The position numbers were made by a program, and so were the translations under genes. Of a DNA stretch of 64,000 bases, positions 16,336 to 25,154 are shown piece after piece. A model generated the notes under the pieces. That model worked only from the letters and a program-made list of their open reading frames with translations, was not told the DNA's origin and searched no databases. The stretch is taken from NCBI GenBank assembly GCA_964437415.1, contig CAYTGN010000002.1:251827-315826 (forward strand). Reading direction: 5' to 3'. Source of the stretch: CADEDV01 sp964437415 (GTDB lineage: Bacteria > Bacteroidota > Bacteroidia > Chitinophagales > Chitinophagaceae). Every line of letters begins with the position of its first letter. Position 1 is the first letter of the stretch.

Positions 16336-16968
16336 CTAAATGCCTTTCCAACCGGCGGGATCATCCCGCCACTTTAACAAAACCTCCTGCTGCACTACTG
16401 AGATCATTCCTCTTTCCATCGCCAGTTCTAAAAGCACCGGGTAATTTGTCAGTGAATGATATGGCAATGATGCCTTACTGAAGGCTTCAGTTGCAACAGG
16501 AAACCCATATGTGAAGATGGAAACCATTCCCACTACTTCAAGACCGGCTTCTTTCAGCACATCCACCACCTGCAGGCTGCTTTTGCCAGTGGAAACAAGA
16601 TCTTCTATCACCACTACTTTCTGACCGGCTTCATAATGGCCTTCTATCTGGTTACCCAGGCCATGCTCCTTGGGTTTAGGCCTGACATAGACATAGGGCA
16701 GCTTCAACTGATCAGCAGCCATTGCTCCCCATGCAATACCTGCTGTAGCCACTCCGGCCAGCATTTCCGCTTCCGGGAATTTTTCAAACAGCACATTACA
16801 TAACTCTGATTTGATAAAATCCCTTACATATGGGAAAGACAACACTTTCCGGTTATCACAATAGATGGGACTTTTCCAGCCACTGGCCCAGGTAAAGGGT
16901 TGTTCGGGATTTAATTTAACTGCATTAACTTGAAGTAATTTTTCAGCAACAGCTTTTTCGTTTGTCAT
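16336..16968 (-). CDS. pyrE: Orotate phosphoribosyltransferase
   Basis: 210 residues. Converts orotate and PRPP to OMP in de novo pyrimidine synthesis. Seen: the N-terminal substrate region FTWASGWKSPIYCDNRK (about 25-41), the VRPKPKEHGLGNQIEG flexible loop (about 96-111), and the PRPP-binding motif VVVIEDLVSTGKSS (about 118-131). Length is normal for the family. It is separated from pyrB and pyrR by the rightward Nudix gene and the leftward thioesterase and coaD genes. The promoter at 16973-17004 lies immediately before the start. Confidence 0.96.
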   Translation of the reverse strand: MTNEKAVAEKLLQVNAVKLNPEQPFTWASGWKSPIYCDNRKVLSFPYVRDFIKSELCNVLFEKFPEAEMLAGVATAGIAWGAMAADQLKLPYVYVRPKPKEHGLGNQIEGHYEAGQKVVVIEDLVSTGKSSLQVVDVLKEAGLEVVGMVSIFTYGFPVATEAFSKASLPYHSLTNYPVLLELAMERGMISVVQQEVLLKWRDDPAGWKGI

Positions 16969-16972
16969 GGGG

Positions 16973-17004
16973 CAAAACTAATTTGATAAAGTGAGAATGT
17001 GAAA
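16973..17004 (-). promoter_or_regulatory. Candidate pyrE promoter
   Basis: Leftward TTTC (17004-17001), a 20-base spacer, then TAGTTTTG (16980-16973), matching TAnnTTTG. It leaves almost no leader before the pyrE ATG at 16968. Confidence 0.4.
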
Positions 17005-17024
17005 ACTGAAAACACCGTCTTTAA

Positions 17025-17651
17025 ATGTTCATTAAAATCTATTTCGGCAACAAACCTCTTTTCCTCTGCGACAATATAGATACAGCGGTGGAACCTTACC
17101 TGCACCATGATGATGCTGTTTTTATTGATGAACTGAACCCACACACAGTGAAAAGCATGATCCATGAAATGCAGGTGGAGAAAGTGCATGCCGGGGTTTT
17201 CTTTCATCCTGATCTTGATGTGCTGAAAAAAGCTTTTATAAAAAAGTTCAACCTTGCATTGGCCGCTGGCGGGTTAGTGCAGAATGAAAAAAAAGAGATA
17301 CTGCTCATCTTCAGGCGGGGAAACTGGGACCTGCCCAAGGGAAAGTTAGACAAAGGTGAATCATTGGAACAATGTGCTGTGCGGGAAGTGGAAGAAGAAA
17401 CAGGACTGAAGAACGTGAGCCTTATTTCCCCGCTCACCACCACTTATCATACTTACCACGAAGGTGCCAGGTTCATTCTGAAAGAATCACACTGGTTTTC
17501 GATGTCTGTTAAAGGAGACCAGCCATTAATTCCGCAAACAGAAGAAGATATACAGGAGATAAAATGGGTGGCTGCAAAAGATATTCCTTCTTTTCTTTCT
17601 AAAACCTACCCCTCTGTGGCAGATGTGCTGCAACATTTTTTGGAAAATTAA
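17025..17651 (+). CDS. Nudix hydrolase
   Basis: 208 residues. Nudix enzymes hydrolyse nucleoside diphosphates linked to another moiety. The Nudix box is intact: GKLDKGESLEQCAVREVEEE followed by TGL (about residues 106-128), with the preceding WDLPKG. About 80 residues precede the catalytic domain, starting MFIKIYFGNKPLFLCD, a conserved Bacteroidota-specific N-terminal extension of unknown role. The substrate cannot be assigned. It is divergent from pyrE with only 56 bp between the starts. Confidence 0.9.
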   Translation: MFIKIYFGNKPLFLCDNIDTAVEPYLHHDDAVFIDELNPHTVKSMIHEMQVEKVHAGVFFHPDLDVLKKAFIKKFNLALAAGGLVQNEKKEILLIFRRGNWDLPKGKLDKGESLEQCAVREVEEETGLKNVSLISPLTTTYHTYHEGARFILKESHWFSMSVKGDQPLIPQTEEDIQEIKWVAAKDIPSFLSKTYPSVADVLQHFLEN

Positions 17652-17652
17652 A

Positions 17653-18081
17653 TCAGGATTTGCGGGTAAGTACCGCAACTGTCAGCCTGCTCACACAAAC
17701 TAACTTCTCTTTTTCATCATGGATGCGGATGTCCCAGACATGGGTGCTGGCGCCAAGATGCAGTGGCTTGCATACACCTGTTACAAAACCATCTTTAGCA
17801 CTGCGGACATGATTGGCATTTATTTCCAAACCCACACAGTAAAACTTACTGTGATCCACTACCATGGCAGAAGCAATGCTTCCGATAGTTTCGGCCAGCA
17901 CACAGGATGCGCCGCCATGCAACAGGCCATAAGGCTGCCGGGTGCGATGATCTACAGGCATTTTCGCTTTGATGAAATCAGGCCCTACTTCTGTCCATTC
18001 AATACCGATATGTTCACCCATGGTGCCTTTTTCAAGCGAAGACAATAGCTCAACTGAAAGCTCTTTCTGAAACCAGATCAT
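17653..18081 (-). CDS. PaaI-family hotdog-fold thioesterase
   Basis: 142 residues, a single hotdog domain that hydrolyses acyl-CoA thioesters. Signature: RQPYGLLHGGASCVLAETIG (about 47-66), with the catalytic-region H-G-G and the acidic residue in A-E-T, and LEINANHVRSAKDG. It resembles the EntH/YdiI/MenI type (aromatic acyl-CoA), so DHNA-CoA hydrolase in menaquinone synthesis is a candidate, but no men genes are nearby. Its start overlaps the coaD stop by 4 bp, so the two are co-translated. Confidence 0.88.
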   Translation of the reverse strand: MIWFQKELSVELLSSLEKGTMGEHIGIEWTEVGPDFIKAKMPVDHRTRQPYGLLHGGASCVLAETIGSIASAMVVDHSKFYCVGLEINANHVRSAKDGFVTGVCKPLHLGASTHVWDIRIHDEKEKLVCVSRLTVAVLTRKS

Positions 18082-18545
18082 TGTTGCAGGGTTTTGGCCA
18101 CCGCTTCCGGAAGAAATGGTGTGGCATTTCCGCCATTGCGGATAATATCCCTGACGATGGTGGAAGCGACGGAAGTATATTTCGGCTCACCTGTCAGAAA
18201 GATCGTCTCAATGGATTTGTCAAGGGTACGGTTGGCATCGGCAATGGTCTTTTCATATTCAAAATCGCTGACGTAGCGGATGCCCCGGAGAATGAAATGC
18301 GCCCCGATCTTTTTGCAAAAATCAATGGTGAGTCCCTCATATACGGCCGCTTCCACCCTTTCCTCATCAATGTAGATCTCTTTTATCCATTGCAAACGCT
18401 GCTCGGGACTGAACATCGGGGCTTTGGCTGCATTCAGACCAATACCTACCACGATCTTGTCGAACAAAGGAATGGCCCGGTTGATGATGTCCACATGTCC
18501 AAGTGTGAGGGGATCAAATGTGCCGGGAAAAAGACAGATACGCAT
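18078..18545 (-). CDS. coaD: Phosphopantetheine adenylyltransferase
   Basis: 155 residues from ATG 18545, which begins with the family start MRICLFPGTFDPLTLGH; an upstream in-frame ATG (18584) would add 13 unrelated residues. It transfers AMP from ATP to 4'-phosphopantetheine, the fourth step of CoA synthesis. Seen: the T/HxGH-type nucleotidyltransferase motif (GTFDPLTLGH at 8-17), RGIRYVSDFEYE around 88-99, and the C-terminal TSVASTIVRDIIRNGG, the ISSTxVR equivalent. It lies between pyrB (71 bp upstream) and the thioesterase gene. Confidence 0.95.
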   Translation of the reverse strand: MRICLFPGTFDPLTLGHVDIINRAIPLFDKIVVGIGLNAAKAPMFSPEQRLQWIKEIYIDEERVEAAVYEGLTIDFCKKIGAHFILRGIRYVSDFEYEKTIADANRTLDKSIETIFLTGEPKYTSVASTIVRDIIRNGGNATPFLPEAVAKTLQQ

Positions 18546-18616
18546 TGTATTGCAGATTTTAGATTTGATCAGGCAGGAAATCAAACCCGATAGTTATCGG
18601 GTCTAAAATTAAAAAA

Positions 18617-19546
18617 TCAGGCTGTGTTACGGTTAGCCAATAAATACAGTACTGCCATTCTCACTGCCACTCCGTTCTCCACCTGCTGTAAAATTATGGA
18701 TTGTTTGCTGTCGGCCACATCGCTGTCAATTTCCACTCCCCGGTTGATGGGGCCGGGGTGCATGATGACGATCTCTTTATGCAGGCTATCGAGCAGCTTC
18801 CGGTTGATACCATACGCAAGACTGTATTCACGCAGTGAAGAAAACAAAACCTGGTTTTGCCTCTCTAATTGTATGCGCAGCACATTGGCCACATCACACC
18901 ACTCTAATGTTTCCCTGATATTGTAACTGACATTAACGCCCAGTGCATCACGGATATATTTTGGGATCAGTGTGGGAGGTCCGCAAACGGTCACTTCCGC
19001 CCCCATTTTTTTCAGCAGGTAAATATTGCTTTGCGCCACCCGGCTGTGCATGATGTCGCCGATGATGGCCACCTTCCGGTTTTCAAGACTGCCTGTTCTC
19101 TCTTTGATGGAAAAAGCATCCAGCAACCCCTGGGTGGGGTGTTCATTGATGCCATCACCTGCATTGATGATAGCAGCAGGTATATGCTGTGCCAGGAAAT
19201 GCGGCGCCCCGCTGGCACTGTGGCGCATCACCACCATGTCCACTTTCATGGACAAAATATTATTGACAGTATCCAGCAGGGTTTCGCCTTTTGAAACAGA
19301 GGAGGAAGATGCTGTAAAATTGATGGTATCTGCCGATAATCTTTTTTCTGCCAGCTCAAATGATATCCTGGTACGGGTGGAATTTTCAAAAAACAAATTC
19401 ACAATCACCACATCCCGCAGCGAAGGCACTTTTTTGACAGGCCGCTGTAAAACCTCCTTGAATTGCTCTGCTGTTTGTAAAATAAGGGAAATATCCTGTG
19501 GGCTGAGGTCTTTAATGCCTAACAGATGACGAGTGGATAGTTGCAT
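18617..19546 (-). CDS. pyrB: Aspartate carbamoyltransferase catalytic subunit
   Basis: 309 residues, normal for the catalytic chain. Condenses carbamoyl phosphate with aspartate in pyrimidine synthesis. Carbamoyl-phosphate motif STRTR is present (FFENSTRTRISFE, about 52-64), then SVSKGETLLDT, the conserved HPTQG (NEHPTQGLLDAF), and HPGPINRGVEI near the C-terminus. The start MQLSTRHLLGIKDLSPQDI is typical. It follows pyrR by about 70 bp on the same strand; a pyrR-pyrB order is common. No pyrI regulatory chain is present. Confidence 0.96.
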   Translation of the reverse strand: MQLSTRHLLGIKDLSPQDISLILQTAEQFKEVLQRPVKKVPSLRDVVIVNLFFENSTRTRISFELAEKRLSADTINFTASSSSVSKGETLLDTVNNILSMKVDMVVMRHSASGAPHFLAQHIPAAIINAGDGINEHPTQGLLDAFSIKERTGSLENRKVAIIGDIMHSRVAQSNIYLLKKMGAEVTVCGPPTLIPKYIRDALGVNVSYNIRETLEWCDVANVLRIQLERQNQVLFSSLREYSLAYGINRKLLDSLHKEIVIMHPGPINRGVEIDSDVADSKQSIILQQVENGVAVRMAVLYLLANRNTA

Positions 19547-19618
19547 TAAAGGGCGAAGTTAATAGAAAATAAGGAATTGGCAATTACGGGCCTGATACAA
19601 GAAAATTGCCGTCAATAC

Positions 19619-20125
19619 CTAGTACAGCACGACCTCTTTTTTATCCCACTCCACTTTCACTTTCTGTGAAACGATAGAATCAATGGATTTGCCGGTATAA
19701 TCGGGCTGAATGGGCAACTGGCGACTGAAGCGGCGGTCCACCAGCACACAAAGTTCCACTTTTCCCGGTCTGCCGAAATCCAGCAGGGCATCAAGGGCTG
19801 CCCGGATGGTGCGTCCGGTGTACAAAACATCATCAATCAGCACCACTCTTTTGCCCTCGATGGAAAAAGGAATATCGGTCTGGTTGGCGATATGCAATTC
19901 CTTGCGGATGTCATCACGATAAAAGGTAATGTCCAGTTTACCGTAGGGAATAGCACCCGGCCATTCCTTTTTTATTTCCTCCACGATCCTGTCGGAGAGA
20001 AAAACACCCCTTGGCTGAAGACCGATCAGTACTGTATTGCCCAGTTCCGCATGATTTTCCAGTACCTGGTGGGCCAGCCGCCTGATGGTGATGGCTAATT
20101 GTTGTTCCGACAAGATGGTTTTCAC
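19619..20125 (-). CDS. pyrR: PyrR: uracil phosphoribosyltransferase / pyr regulator
   Basis: 168 residues if translation starts at the GTG at 20125 (V-K-T-I-L-S-E-Q-Q-L), which gives the usual family length. An ATG further out (20317) would add 64 residues unlike the family. The PRPP-binding motif is VVLIDDVLYTGRTIRAALDAL (about 93-113), and GLQPRGVFLSDRI (about 35-47) is the conserved front loop. PyrR binds pyr mRNA leaders in some bacteria and also has UPRT activity; whether RNA-mediated control operates here is not visible. It heads the leftward cluster pyrR-pyrB-coaD-thioesterase. Confidence 0.9.
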   Translation of the reverse strand: MKTILSEQQLAITIRRLAHQVLENHAELGNTVLIGLQPRGVFLSDRIVEEIKKEWPGAIPYGKLDITFYRDDIRKELHIANQTDIPFSIEGKRVVLIDDVLYTGRTIRAALDALLDFGRPGKVELCVLVDRRFSRQLPIQPDYTGKSIDSIVSQKVKVEWDKKEVVLY

Positions 20126-20331
20126 TTCAAAATTTTTATAAAAGTACGGAAGGGTTTTAAAACAGCCGAAAAGCATCGTGAAATTCACATAGGTTGATAA
20201 TTCCTGAAAATGCTGGCAATCTATCTTTTGCATGGTCATTAAGTCCTGTTTGCAAAAAACAGCTATGAAACCGTTGCAGGAATGTTTAAATTTAATAGCT
20301 AACTTTTTTTTCATCAATTAAAACTAAGTGT

Positions 20332-20949
20332 ATGAAAAAGATTGTATTCGTATTTAGCCTGCTCTGTTGCAGCAGTGGTTTGCTTGCACAAACTATTTAT
20401 GCTATAGAAAAAGGAAGTTTTCTTGCCGGTGGCAAAACCAAACTGGCATTTTCTTCTCAGCCTTATATCGGTGATGAAAAGATCAAAACCACTTCTTTTC
20501 GTTTTAGTCCCAACCTTGGTTATTTTGTCGCTGATCAATGGGCTATCGGCGGAAAATTAGATTTTGAAACATCCAGTACCAAGTTTGGGAACATGGACCC
20601 GGAAAAATACAATGATATGGGCATTGGCGTTTTCAGTCGTTATTATTTTCTTCCGGCCACGCATCAAACTAATTTTTTCGGCGAAGCCGGTTTCAGCATT
20701 GGCAGCTACAAATATGATGATGACGAGGAAAGAAGCGGCTATAACAATTTCAACTTATCGCTTGCTACCGCTATTTTCCTGAACAGAAATGTTGCCCTTG
20801 AGTTCGGGTTGGACTACTCGTCTTTCAAATATGAAGATGAGGATGACCGCAGCAGCCGTTTTGGCATCTGTGGCGGATTCCAGGTCTATCTTGACCCCTG
20901 CTCTAAAAACAGGGCAAGGGTGAGAGAAGCATCGGTAACAAAGTATTGA
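20332..20949 (+). CDS. Outer-membrane beta-barrel protein (OmpA/porin-like, hypothetical)
   Basis: 205 residues. Signal peptide MKKIVFVFSLLCCSSGLLAQ (1-20). The mature protein is a small eight-stranded-type barrel with alternating aromatic strands, e.g. FRFSPNLGYFVADQWAIGG, GIGVFSRYYFL and VALEFGLDYSSF, in the pattern of 'outer membrane beta-barrel protein' families in Bacteroidota. The acidic D-D-D-E-E and D-E-D-D loops are probably external. Specific function unknown. It is divergent from pyrR and ends at a strong terminator. Confidence 0.8.
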   Translation: MKKIVFVFSLLCCSSGLLAQTIYAIEKGSFLAGGKTKLAFSSQPYIGDEKIKTTSFRFSPNLGYFVADQWAIGGKLDFETSSTKFGNMDPEKYNDMGIGVFSRYYFLPATHQTNFFGEAGFSIGSYKYDDDEERSGYNNFNLSLATAIFLNRNVALEFGLDYSSFKYEDEDDRSSRFGICGGFQVYLDPCSKNRARVREASVTKY

Positions 20950-20963
20950 GAGCTGTAATTAAA

Positions 20964-21008
20964 ATGCAAAAGGACTGCTTAACTACAGTCCTTTTGCATC
21001 AAATTTTT
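20964..21008 (+). terminator. Rho-independent terminator
   Basis: A perfect 14-pair stem: ATGCAAAAGGACTG (20964-20977) with CAGTCCTTTTGCAT (20986-20999), an eight-base loop, and a T run at 21004-21008. It lies 15 bp after the barrel gene. Confidence 0.85.
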
Positions 21009-21121
21009 ACCTGCATTACCGAAGGAAAATTATTGCTGAATAAGAAACAATCAACGGATCTATTTCTGCAGAATGGTCTGCAAAGAACTTTTCAGCAACT
21101 ATCTTATCCCCCATTTCTGTC

Positions 21122-22192
21122 TTAAAATTTCTCCACCCCTTTCACTCTCATCCTAATGGATGATACAGCAGTTACCGGGCCGGTAATGAAAAGTGTTTTT
21201 TCATCTTTGCCGGCAAATACATTGTTGGTGGCGCCACCGGTAGGAATATCCAGCACCTTTTCTCCTTTTGGATTGAAGGCGAGCACTCCCTGTCCTGCGC
21301 TTACATATACATTTCCACGGTCGTCCATTGACATACCATCACAAAAATCCAGTGAGGCTACAAAGGTTTTGATGTTGGATAGCGTTCCGTTTGGCCTGAT
21401 ATCAAATGACCAGATCCCTCCGCTGCCATTATAGGACCATTGGTTTACATACAATTTTTTCCCGTCCGGTGACCCTACAATACCATTAGGCCATGAATCT
21501 GCATTCCATCCTGCCATCGTTGTTACCCTGACCAGTGTGCTGCTGCCCGGTGCCAGGTAGTACACATGCCCTCCTTTGCCTGATGCTGCCTGCTCTGAAT
21601 GTATGGGTTCCCAGGGTTGCTTGCGGGGATCGTTGTCATCCCAATAGTCTCTTGGAAAGATCGGATCAGTGATATACATACCTCCTGTTTTAGGATTGAT
21701 CCAAACATCGTTGGGGCCATTTAAAAGTTTCCCATTGTAGTTGTTTACCAGCACAACATGGCTGCCATTCGGAAATATCTTTCTGACCTCTCCATACATA
21801 TCCGCACAGGCAATCAGGTTTCCCTGCTTGTCGAAAGCCATACCGTTAGAACGGCCTGTGCCGGTTAAAAACAAAGAGATATGCCCGGTTTTTGCGTTCC
21901 ATTTATAAATCTTATCATTTGGCTGATCAGTGAAAAAAACATCCCCGGACTTGTTAACTGCAGGGCCTTCCGTAAAGCTGTAACCGGTTCCTAATGTTGT
22001 CAATTGTGCAAAAGGAGCAATAAGGTTATTGGGATCAAAATATCCCGGCCCCTCCTGGTGAGGTTTACCTTTTTTATGCGATTCTTCGGTCAGTTCTTCT
22101 TCGGGAGGAAGGTCCTCCCTGACATTTTTTTGACAGGAAATAATTAACAGGCAGCATACAGCGCCTGTCATTGCAAGCAATGACTTTTTCAT
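21122..22192 (-). CDS. SMP-30/gluconolactonase-type lipoprotein
   Basis: 356 residues. Lipoprotein signal with a Cys at residue 20 (LLIISCQKN). The mature part is a six-bladed beta propeller of the SMP-30/gluconolaconase/LRE type: TGYSFTEGPAVNKSGDVFFT, SNGMAFDKQGNLIACADMYG, LNGPNDVWINPKTGGMYITDP, NGIVGSPDGKKLYVN and DGMSMDDRGNVYVS. The metal-binding E (in TEGP), N (in PND) and D (in CDGM) positions are retained. It probably hydrolyses a sugar lactone or similar ester in the periplasm; substrate unproven. No sugar genes adjoin it. Two DNA palindromes lie 137-159 bp upstream. Confidence 0.85.
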   Translation of the reverse strand: MKKSLLAMTGAVCCLLIISCQKNVREDLPPEEELTEESHKKGKPHQEGPGYFDPNNLIAPFAQLTTLGTGYSFTEGPAVNKSGDVFFTDQPNDKIYKWNAKTGHISLFLTGTGRSNGMAFDKQGNLIACADMYGEVRKIFPNGSHVVLVNNYNGKLLNGPNDVWINPKTGGMYITDPIFPRDYWDDNDPRKQPWEPIHSEQAASGKGGHVYYLAPGSSTLVRVTTMAGWNADSWPNGIVGSPDGKKLYVNQWSYNGSGGIWSFDIRPNGTLSNIKTFVASLDFCDGMSMDDRGNVYVSAGQGVLAFNPKGEKVLDIPTGGATNNVFAGKDEKTLFITGPVTAVSSIRMRVKGVEKF

Positions 22193-22328
22193 AATAGCAA
22201 GAAGTTTTTAATTAGAAAATAAATGGAAATATGCCTTAGAGATATAGGCTAAAAGCAGAATATTAAAGGTATCTGATCAGTCAGGCAAAAAGCTACCAAT
22301 AAACCACAGAGTAGGATATTACATAAAT

Positions 22329-22351
22329 TAACGATCGTTATTTCCCGGGAA
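22329..22351. promoter_or_regulatory. Two adjacent perfect palindromes upstream of SMP-30 gene
   Basis: TAACGATCGTTA (22329-22340, 12 bp) and TTCCCGGGAA (22342-22351, 10 bp) are perfect palindromes one base apart. They lie in the 259-bp gap between the SMP-30 gene and the end of the nucleoside-recognition gene. A repressor site is possible but unproven; the gap shows nothing else. Confidence 0.3.
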
Positions 22352-22451
22352 GCAGTACCTGTAATCAGCAGGTTTAGTACCTCACCCGGCAATATATCTC
22401 ATGGCAAAAATATTTCTGCCTGGTCGTAAAATACATGCTGCGTTGTCTGCT

Positions 22452-23852
22452 TTAGCCGAAGAAAATATAAGCCATTGCAATAGCAGTAATGATACCTGCC
22501 AGGTCGGCAAGTAACATAGTACCAACTGCATATCTTGAATTTTTGATACCTACCGCCCCAAAATAAACAGCGATGATATAAAAAGTGGTATCTGCCGATC
22601 CGCGGAAAACAGATGCAAGATTGCCGGCAAATGAATCCGGCCCGTGTGCATTGAGTGTGTCAATCATCATGGCCCTGGCGCCACTGCCGCTTAAAGGTTT
22701 CAGTAAAGCTGTTGGCAACCCGTCTACAATCCTCGTATCACCACCAAAAAAGATGAAAAGATTTTTGATACCATCCAGCACAAATTCAAATGCACCGCTG
22801 TTTCGCAACAAACTTATTGCTACCAGCAGCCCTACGAGATAGGGAATAATCCTTACTGCGGTTTCAAAACCTCCTTTTGCCCCTTCAATAAACGCATCGA
22901 AGATGTTGATCCTTTTATATACTCCCCCCAACACAATGAGCAGGAAGATAGCGAGGATGATGCCATTGCTGAGACTGCCTGAAAACAGTTTTACATTTTC
23001 CGCATCCAGTGTTTTGATATAAAGCACCAGCGCTGCAATCGCAGTGCTGATACCCAAAACCCACAGAAGGATGACAGACTGAAATATATTGATACGCTGC
23101 TTCCATGCCACAATGAGCAGGGCTGCGATGGTGGCCACAAACGTAGCTATCATGCAGGGAATGAAAATATCCGTTGGATTTGCTGATTTCATCGCCACCC
23201 TGTCGGCAATGATAACGGTGGGTATCAGAGTAAGTCCCGATGCATGCAAACAAAGAAACATCAGTTGCGGGTTGGAAGCCCTCGTTTTATCAGGGTTGAT
23301 CTCCTGCAGGCTCTCCATCGCTTTGATACCAAAAGGTGTGGCGGCATTGTCAAGCCCCATCAGGTTGGCGGAAAAATTCATGACCATGTGCCCCATCGAA
23401 GGATGATTCTTCGGCACATCCGGAAAAATGCGGGAAAAGAAAGGCCCGATGATCCTTGATAAAAAACGAATGCCTCCTGCTCTTTCTGCAATGTTCATAA
23501 ACCCCATAAACAAAGCCATAATACCTATCAAAGCAATACAGAGATTGACCGCATCTTTGCAGGTTTCAAAAATGCCATTGGCGGGAAGAAGTTTGTAAGC
23601 CCTGTAAGTATTATCGGATGTCTTAAATACTTTTTCTTTTCCTATCACCGCCACTTTCTGCAGCTCCAGTTGCTGATGAACACTGGCCGGAACTGCCGTC
23701 GGATCAAGTGTCCGTACTGAAGTGGTATCCGTGTTCTTGCCAGTCACCAAATGGCTAAATATCTGTCCCTGCTCGGGTTCAAATATGAATTTGCCTGCAG
23801 CCACCAATAGAGCAATGATGATAAAAGCCGTCCATATCCTGCTGAGAGCCAT
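22452..23852 (-). CDS. Nucleoside-recognition (Gate) domain membrane protein, SpmA-SpmB fusion type
   Basis: 466 residues, many transmembrane helices. Two nucleoside-recognition domains appear in tandem. The first (about 90-230) holds GIMALFMGFMNIAERAGG, then HMVMNFSANLMGLDNAATPFG, which is the SpmA signature. The second (about 300-466) holds IPYLVGLLVAISLLRNSGAF, and KPLSGSGARAMM with RGSADTTFYIIAVYFGAVG, the SpmB signature. In sporulators the split proteins act in spore maturation; non-spore-forming Bacteroidota carry this fused form, whose transport role is unknown. An additional N-terminal helix and soluble insert precede the first domain. Confidence 0.88.
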   Translation of the reverse strand: MALSRIWTAFIIIALLVAAGKFIFEPEQGQIFSHLVTGKNTDTTSVRTLDPTAVPASVHQQLELQKVAVIGKEKVFKTSDNTYRAYKLLPANGIFETCKDAVNLCIALIGIMALFMGFMNIAERAGGIRFLSRIIGPFFSRIFPDVPKNHPSMGHMVMNFSANLMGLDNAATPFGIKAMESLQEINPDKTRASNPQLMFLCLHASGLTLIPTVIIADRVAMKSANPTDIFIPCMIATFVATIAALLIVAWKQRINIFQSVILLWVLGISTAIAALVLYIKTLDAENVKLFSGSLSNGIILAIFLLIVLGGVYKRINIFDAFIEGAKGGFETAVRIIPYLVGLLVAISLLRNSGAFEFVLDGIKNLFIFFGGDTRIVDGLPTALLKPLSGSGARAMMIDTLNAHGPDSFAGNLASVFRGSADTTFYIIAVYFGAVGIKNSRYAVGTMLLADLAGIITAIAMAYIFFG

Positions 23853-23944
23853 AGTAATCTTTGATTTGAGAATGAAGATTGAAGATTTTTAGTGAATAAC
23901 CAAAATCATCTTTTCACAAGCCTTATCGTTCGGCATTGATGGCT

Positions 23945-23952
23945 TATCTTTG
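23945..23952 (+). promoter_or_regulatory. Candidate -7 box for ychF
   Basis: TATCTTTG matches TAnnTTTG, 81 bases before the ychF start. No matching -33 element is seen at 19-21 bases. Confidence 0.3.
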
Positions 23953-24032
23953 CGCCTCTTTTTACAAACATAAAAGCGGATGGATCAGCAAAATGACCCT
24001 TTGCCTTTTATGATCAATATGACAGATATTTT

Positions 24033-25130
24033 ATGGCATTACAAGCAGGAATTGTAGGATTACCCAATGTTGGAAAATCAACCTTATTCAATGCGGTCAG
24101 CAACAGTGCCAAAGCGCAGGCCAGCAATTATCGTTTTTGCACCATTGACCCAAATGTGGGCCTGGTGGATGTGCCCGACCCCCGGTTGTATAAACTGGCT
24201 GAATTAGTAGTACCCAACCGTATTGTTCCCACACAGATCGAGATCGTTGATATTGCGGGGCTGGTTCGTGGCGCCAGCAAGGGTGAAGGACTGGGCAATA
24301 AATTTCTCGGGAATATCCGTGAAGTGGATGCTGTGATTCATGTGATCCGCTGCTTTGAAGATGAGAACATCCTCCGTGATGAGGGCGCCATCAATCCTGT
24401 TGCAGACAAAGAGATCATTGACACCGAACTGCAACTGAAAGACCTTGACAGTGTTGAAAAGAAGATCCAGAAAACCGAGAAGCAGGCAAGGATTGATCCC
24501 AAACTGAAAACCGAACTGGATGTGCTGTTGCGCTGCAAAGAACATTTGGAAAAAGGAAAAAGCATCCGAGAACTGGATCTAAGCAAAGAGGAAAAAGTGG
24601 CTATCGCCGATCTGTTCTTACTGACAGATAAGCCTGTTTTATATGTTGCAAACGTTGACGAGGCTTCTATGCATACCGGCAATAAGTTTTCCGAAATGCT
24701 AAAAGAAGCCGTGAAAGATGAAAAAGCCGAAGTGATCGTTATGTGCAATAACATAGAAGCACAGATCGCTGAAATGGAGAACCCCGAAGACAAGCAGCTT
24801 TTCATGGAAGAATATAAAATGAAAGAGCCCGCCCTTGACCGCCTGATTCATTCTGCATATAAACTGCTCAACCTGTTTACTTACTTCACAGCCGGTGTGC
24901 AGGAAGTGAGGGCATGGACCATACAGCAGGGGTGGAAGGCGCCGCAGGCCGCAGGTGTTATTCATAGTGACTTTGAAAAAGGCTTTATAAAAGCGGAAGT
25001 GATCGCCTATGATGATTTTGTACACTACGGCTCTGAAGCGGCCTGCCGTGATGCCGGTAAATTAAGAATTGAAGGCAAAGAGTATGTGGTGAAAGACGGG
25101 GATGTGATGCATTTCCGGTTTAATGTGTAA
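24033..25130 (+). CDS. ychF: Redox-regulated ATPase YchF (Obg-like)
   Basis: 365 residues, the standard length. A conserved P-loop NTPase that prefers ATP and binds ribosomes. Motifs: G1 as GLPNVGKSTLFNAV (8-21), G3 with DIAGLVRGASKGEGLGNKFL (about 70-89), a coiled-coil insertion (about 130-200, rich in K/E), and the C-terminal TGS domain (FEKGFIKAEVIAYDDFVHYG, ending KDGDVMHFRFNV). Monocistronic, convergent with the large outer-membrane gene, whose stop lies 24 bp away. Confidence 0.96.
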   Translation: MALQAGIVGLPNVGKSTLFNAVSNSAKAQASNYRFCTIDPNVGLVDVPDPRLYKLAELVVPNRIVPTQIEIVDIAGLVRGASKGEGLGNKFLGNIREVDAVIHVIRCFEDENILRDEGAINPVADKEIIDTELQLKDLDSVEKKIQKTEKQARIDPKLKTELDVLLRCKEHLEKGKSIRELDLSKEEKVAIADLFLLTDKPVLYVANVDEASMHTGNKFSEMLKEAVKDEKAEVIVMCNNIEAQIAEMENPEDKQLFMEEYKMKEPALDRLIHSAYKLLNLFTYFTAGVQEVRAWTIQQGWKAPQAAGVIHSDFEKGFIKAEVIAYDDFVHYGSEAACRDAGKLRIEGKEYVVKDGDVMHFRFNV

Positions 25131-25154
25131 TCTTACTGCCTTTAACAGGCTTCA

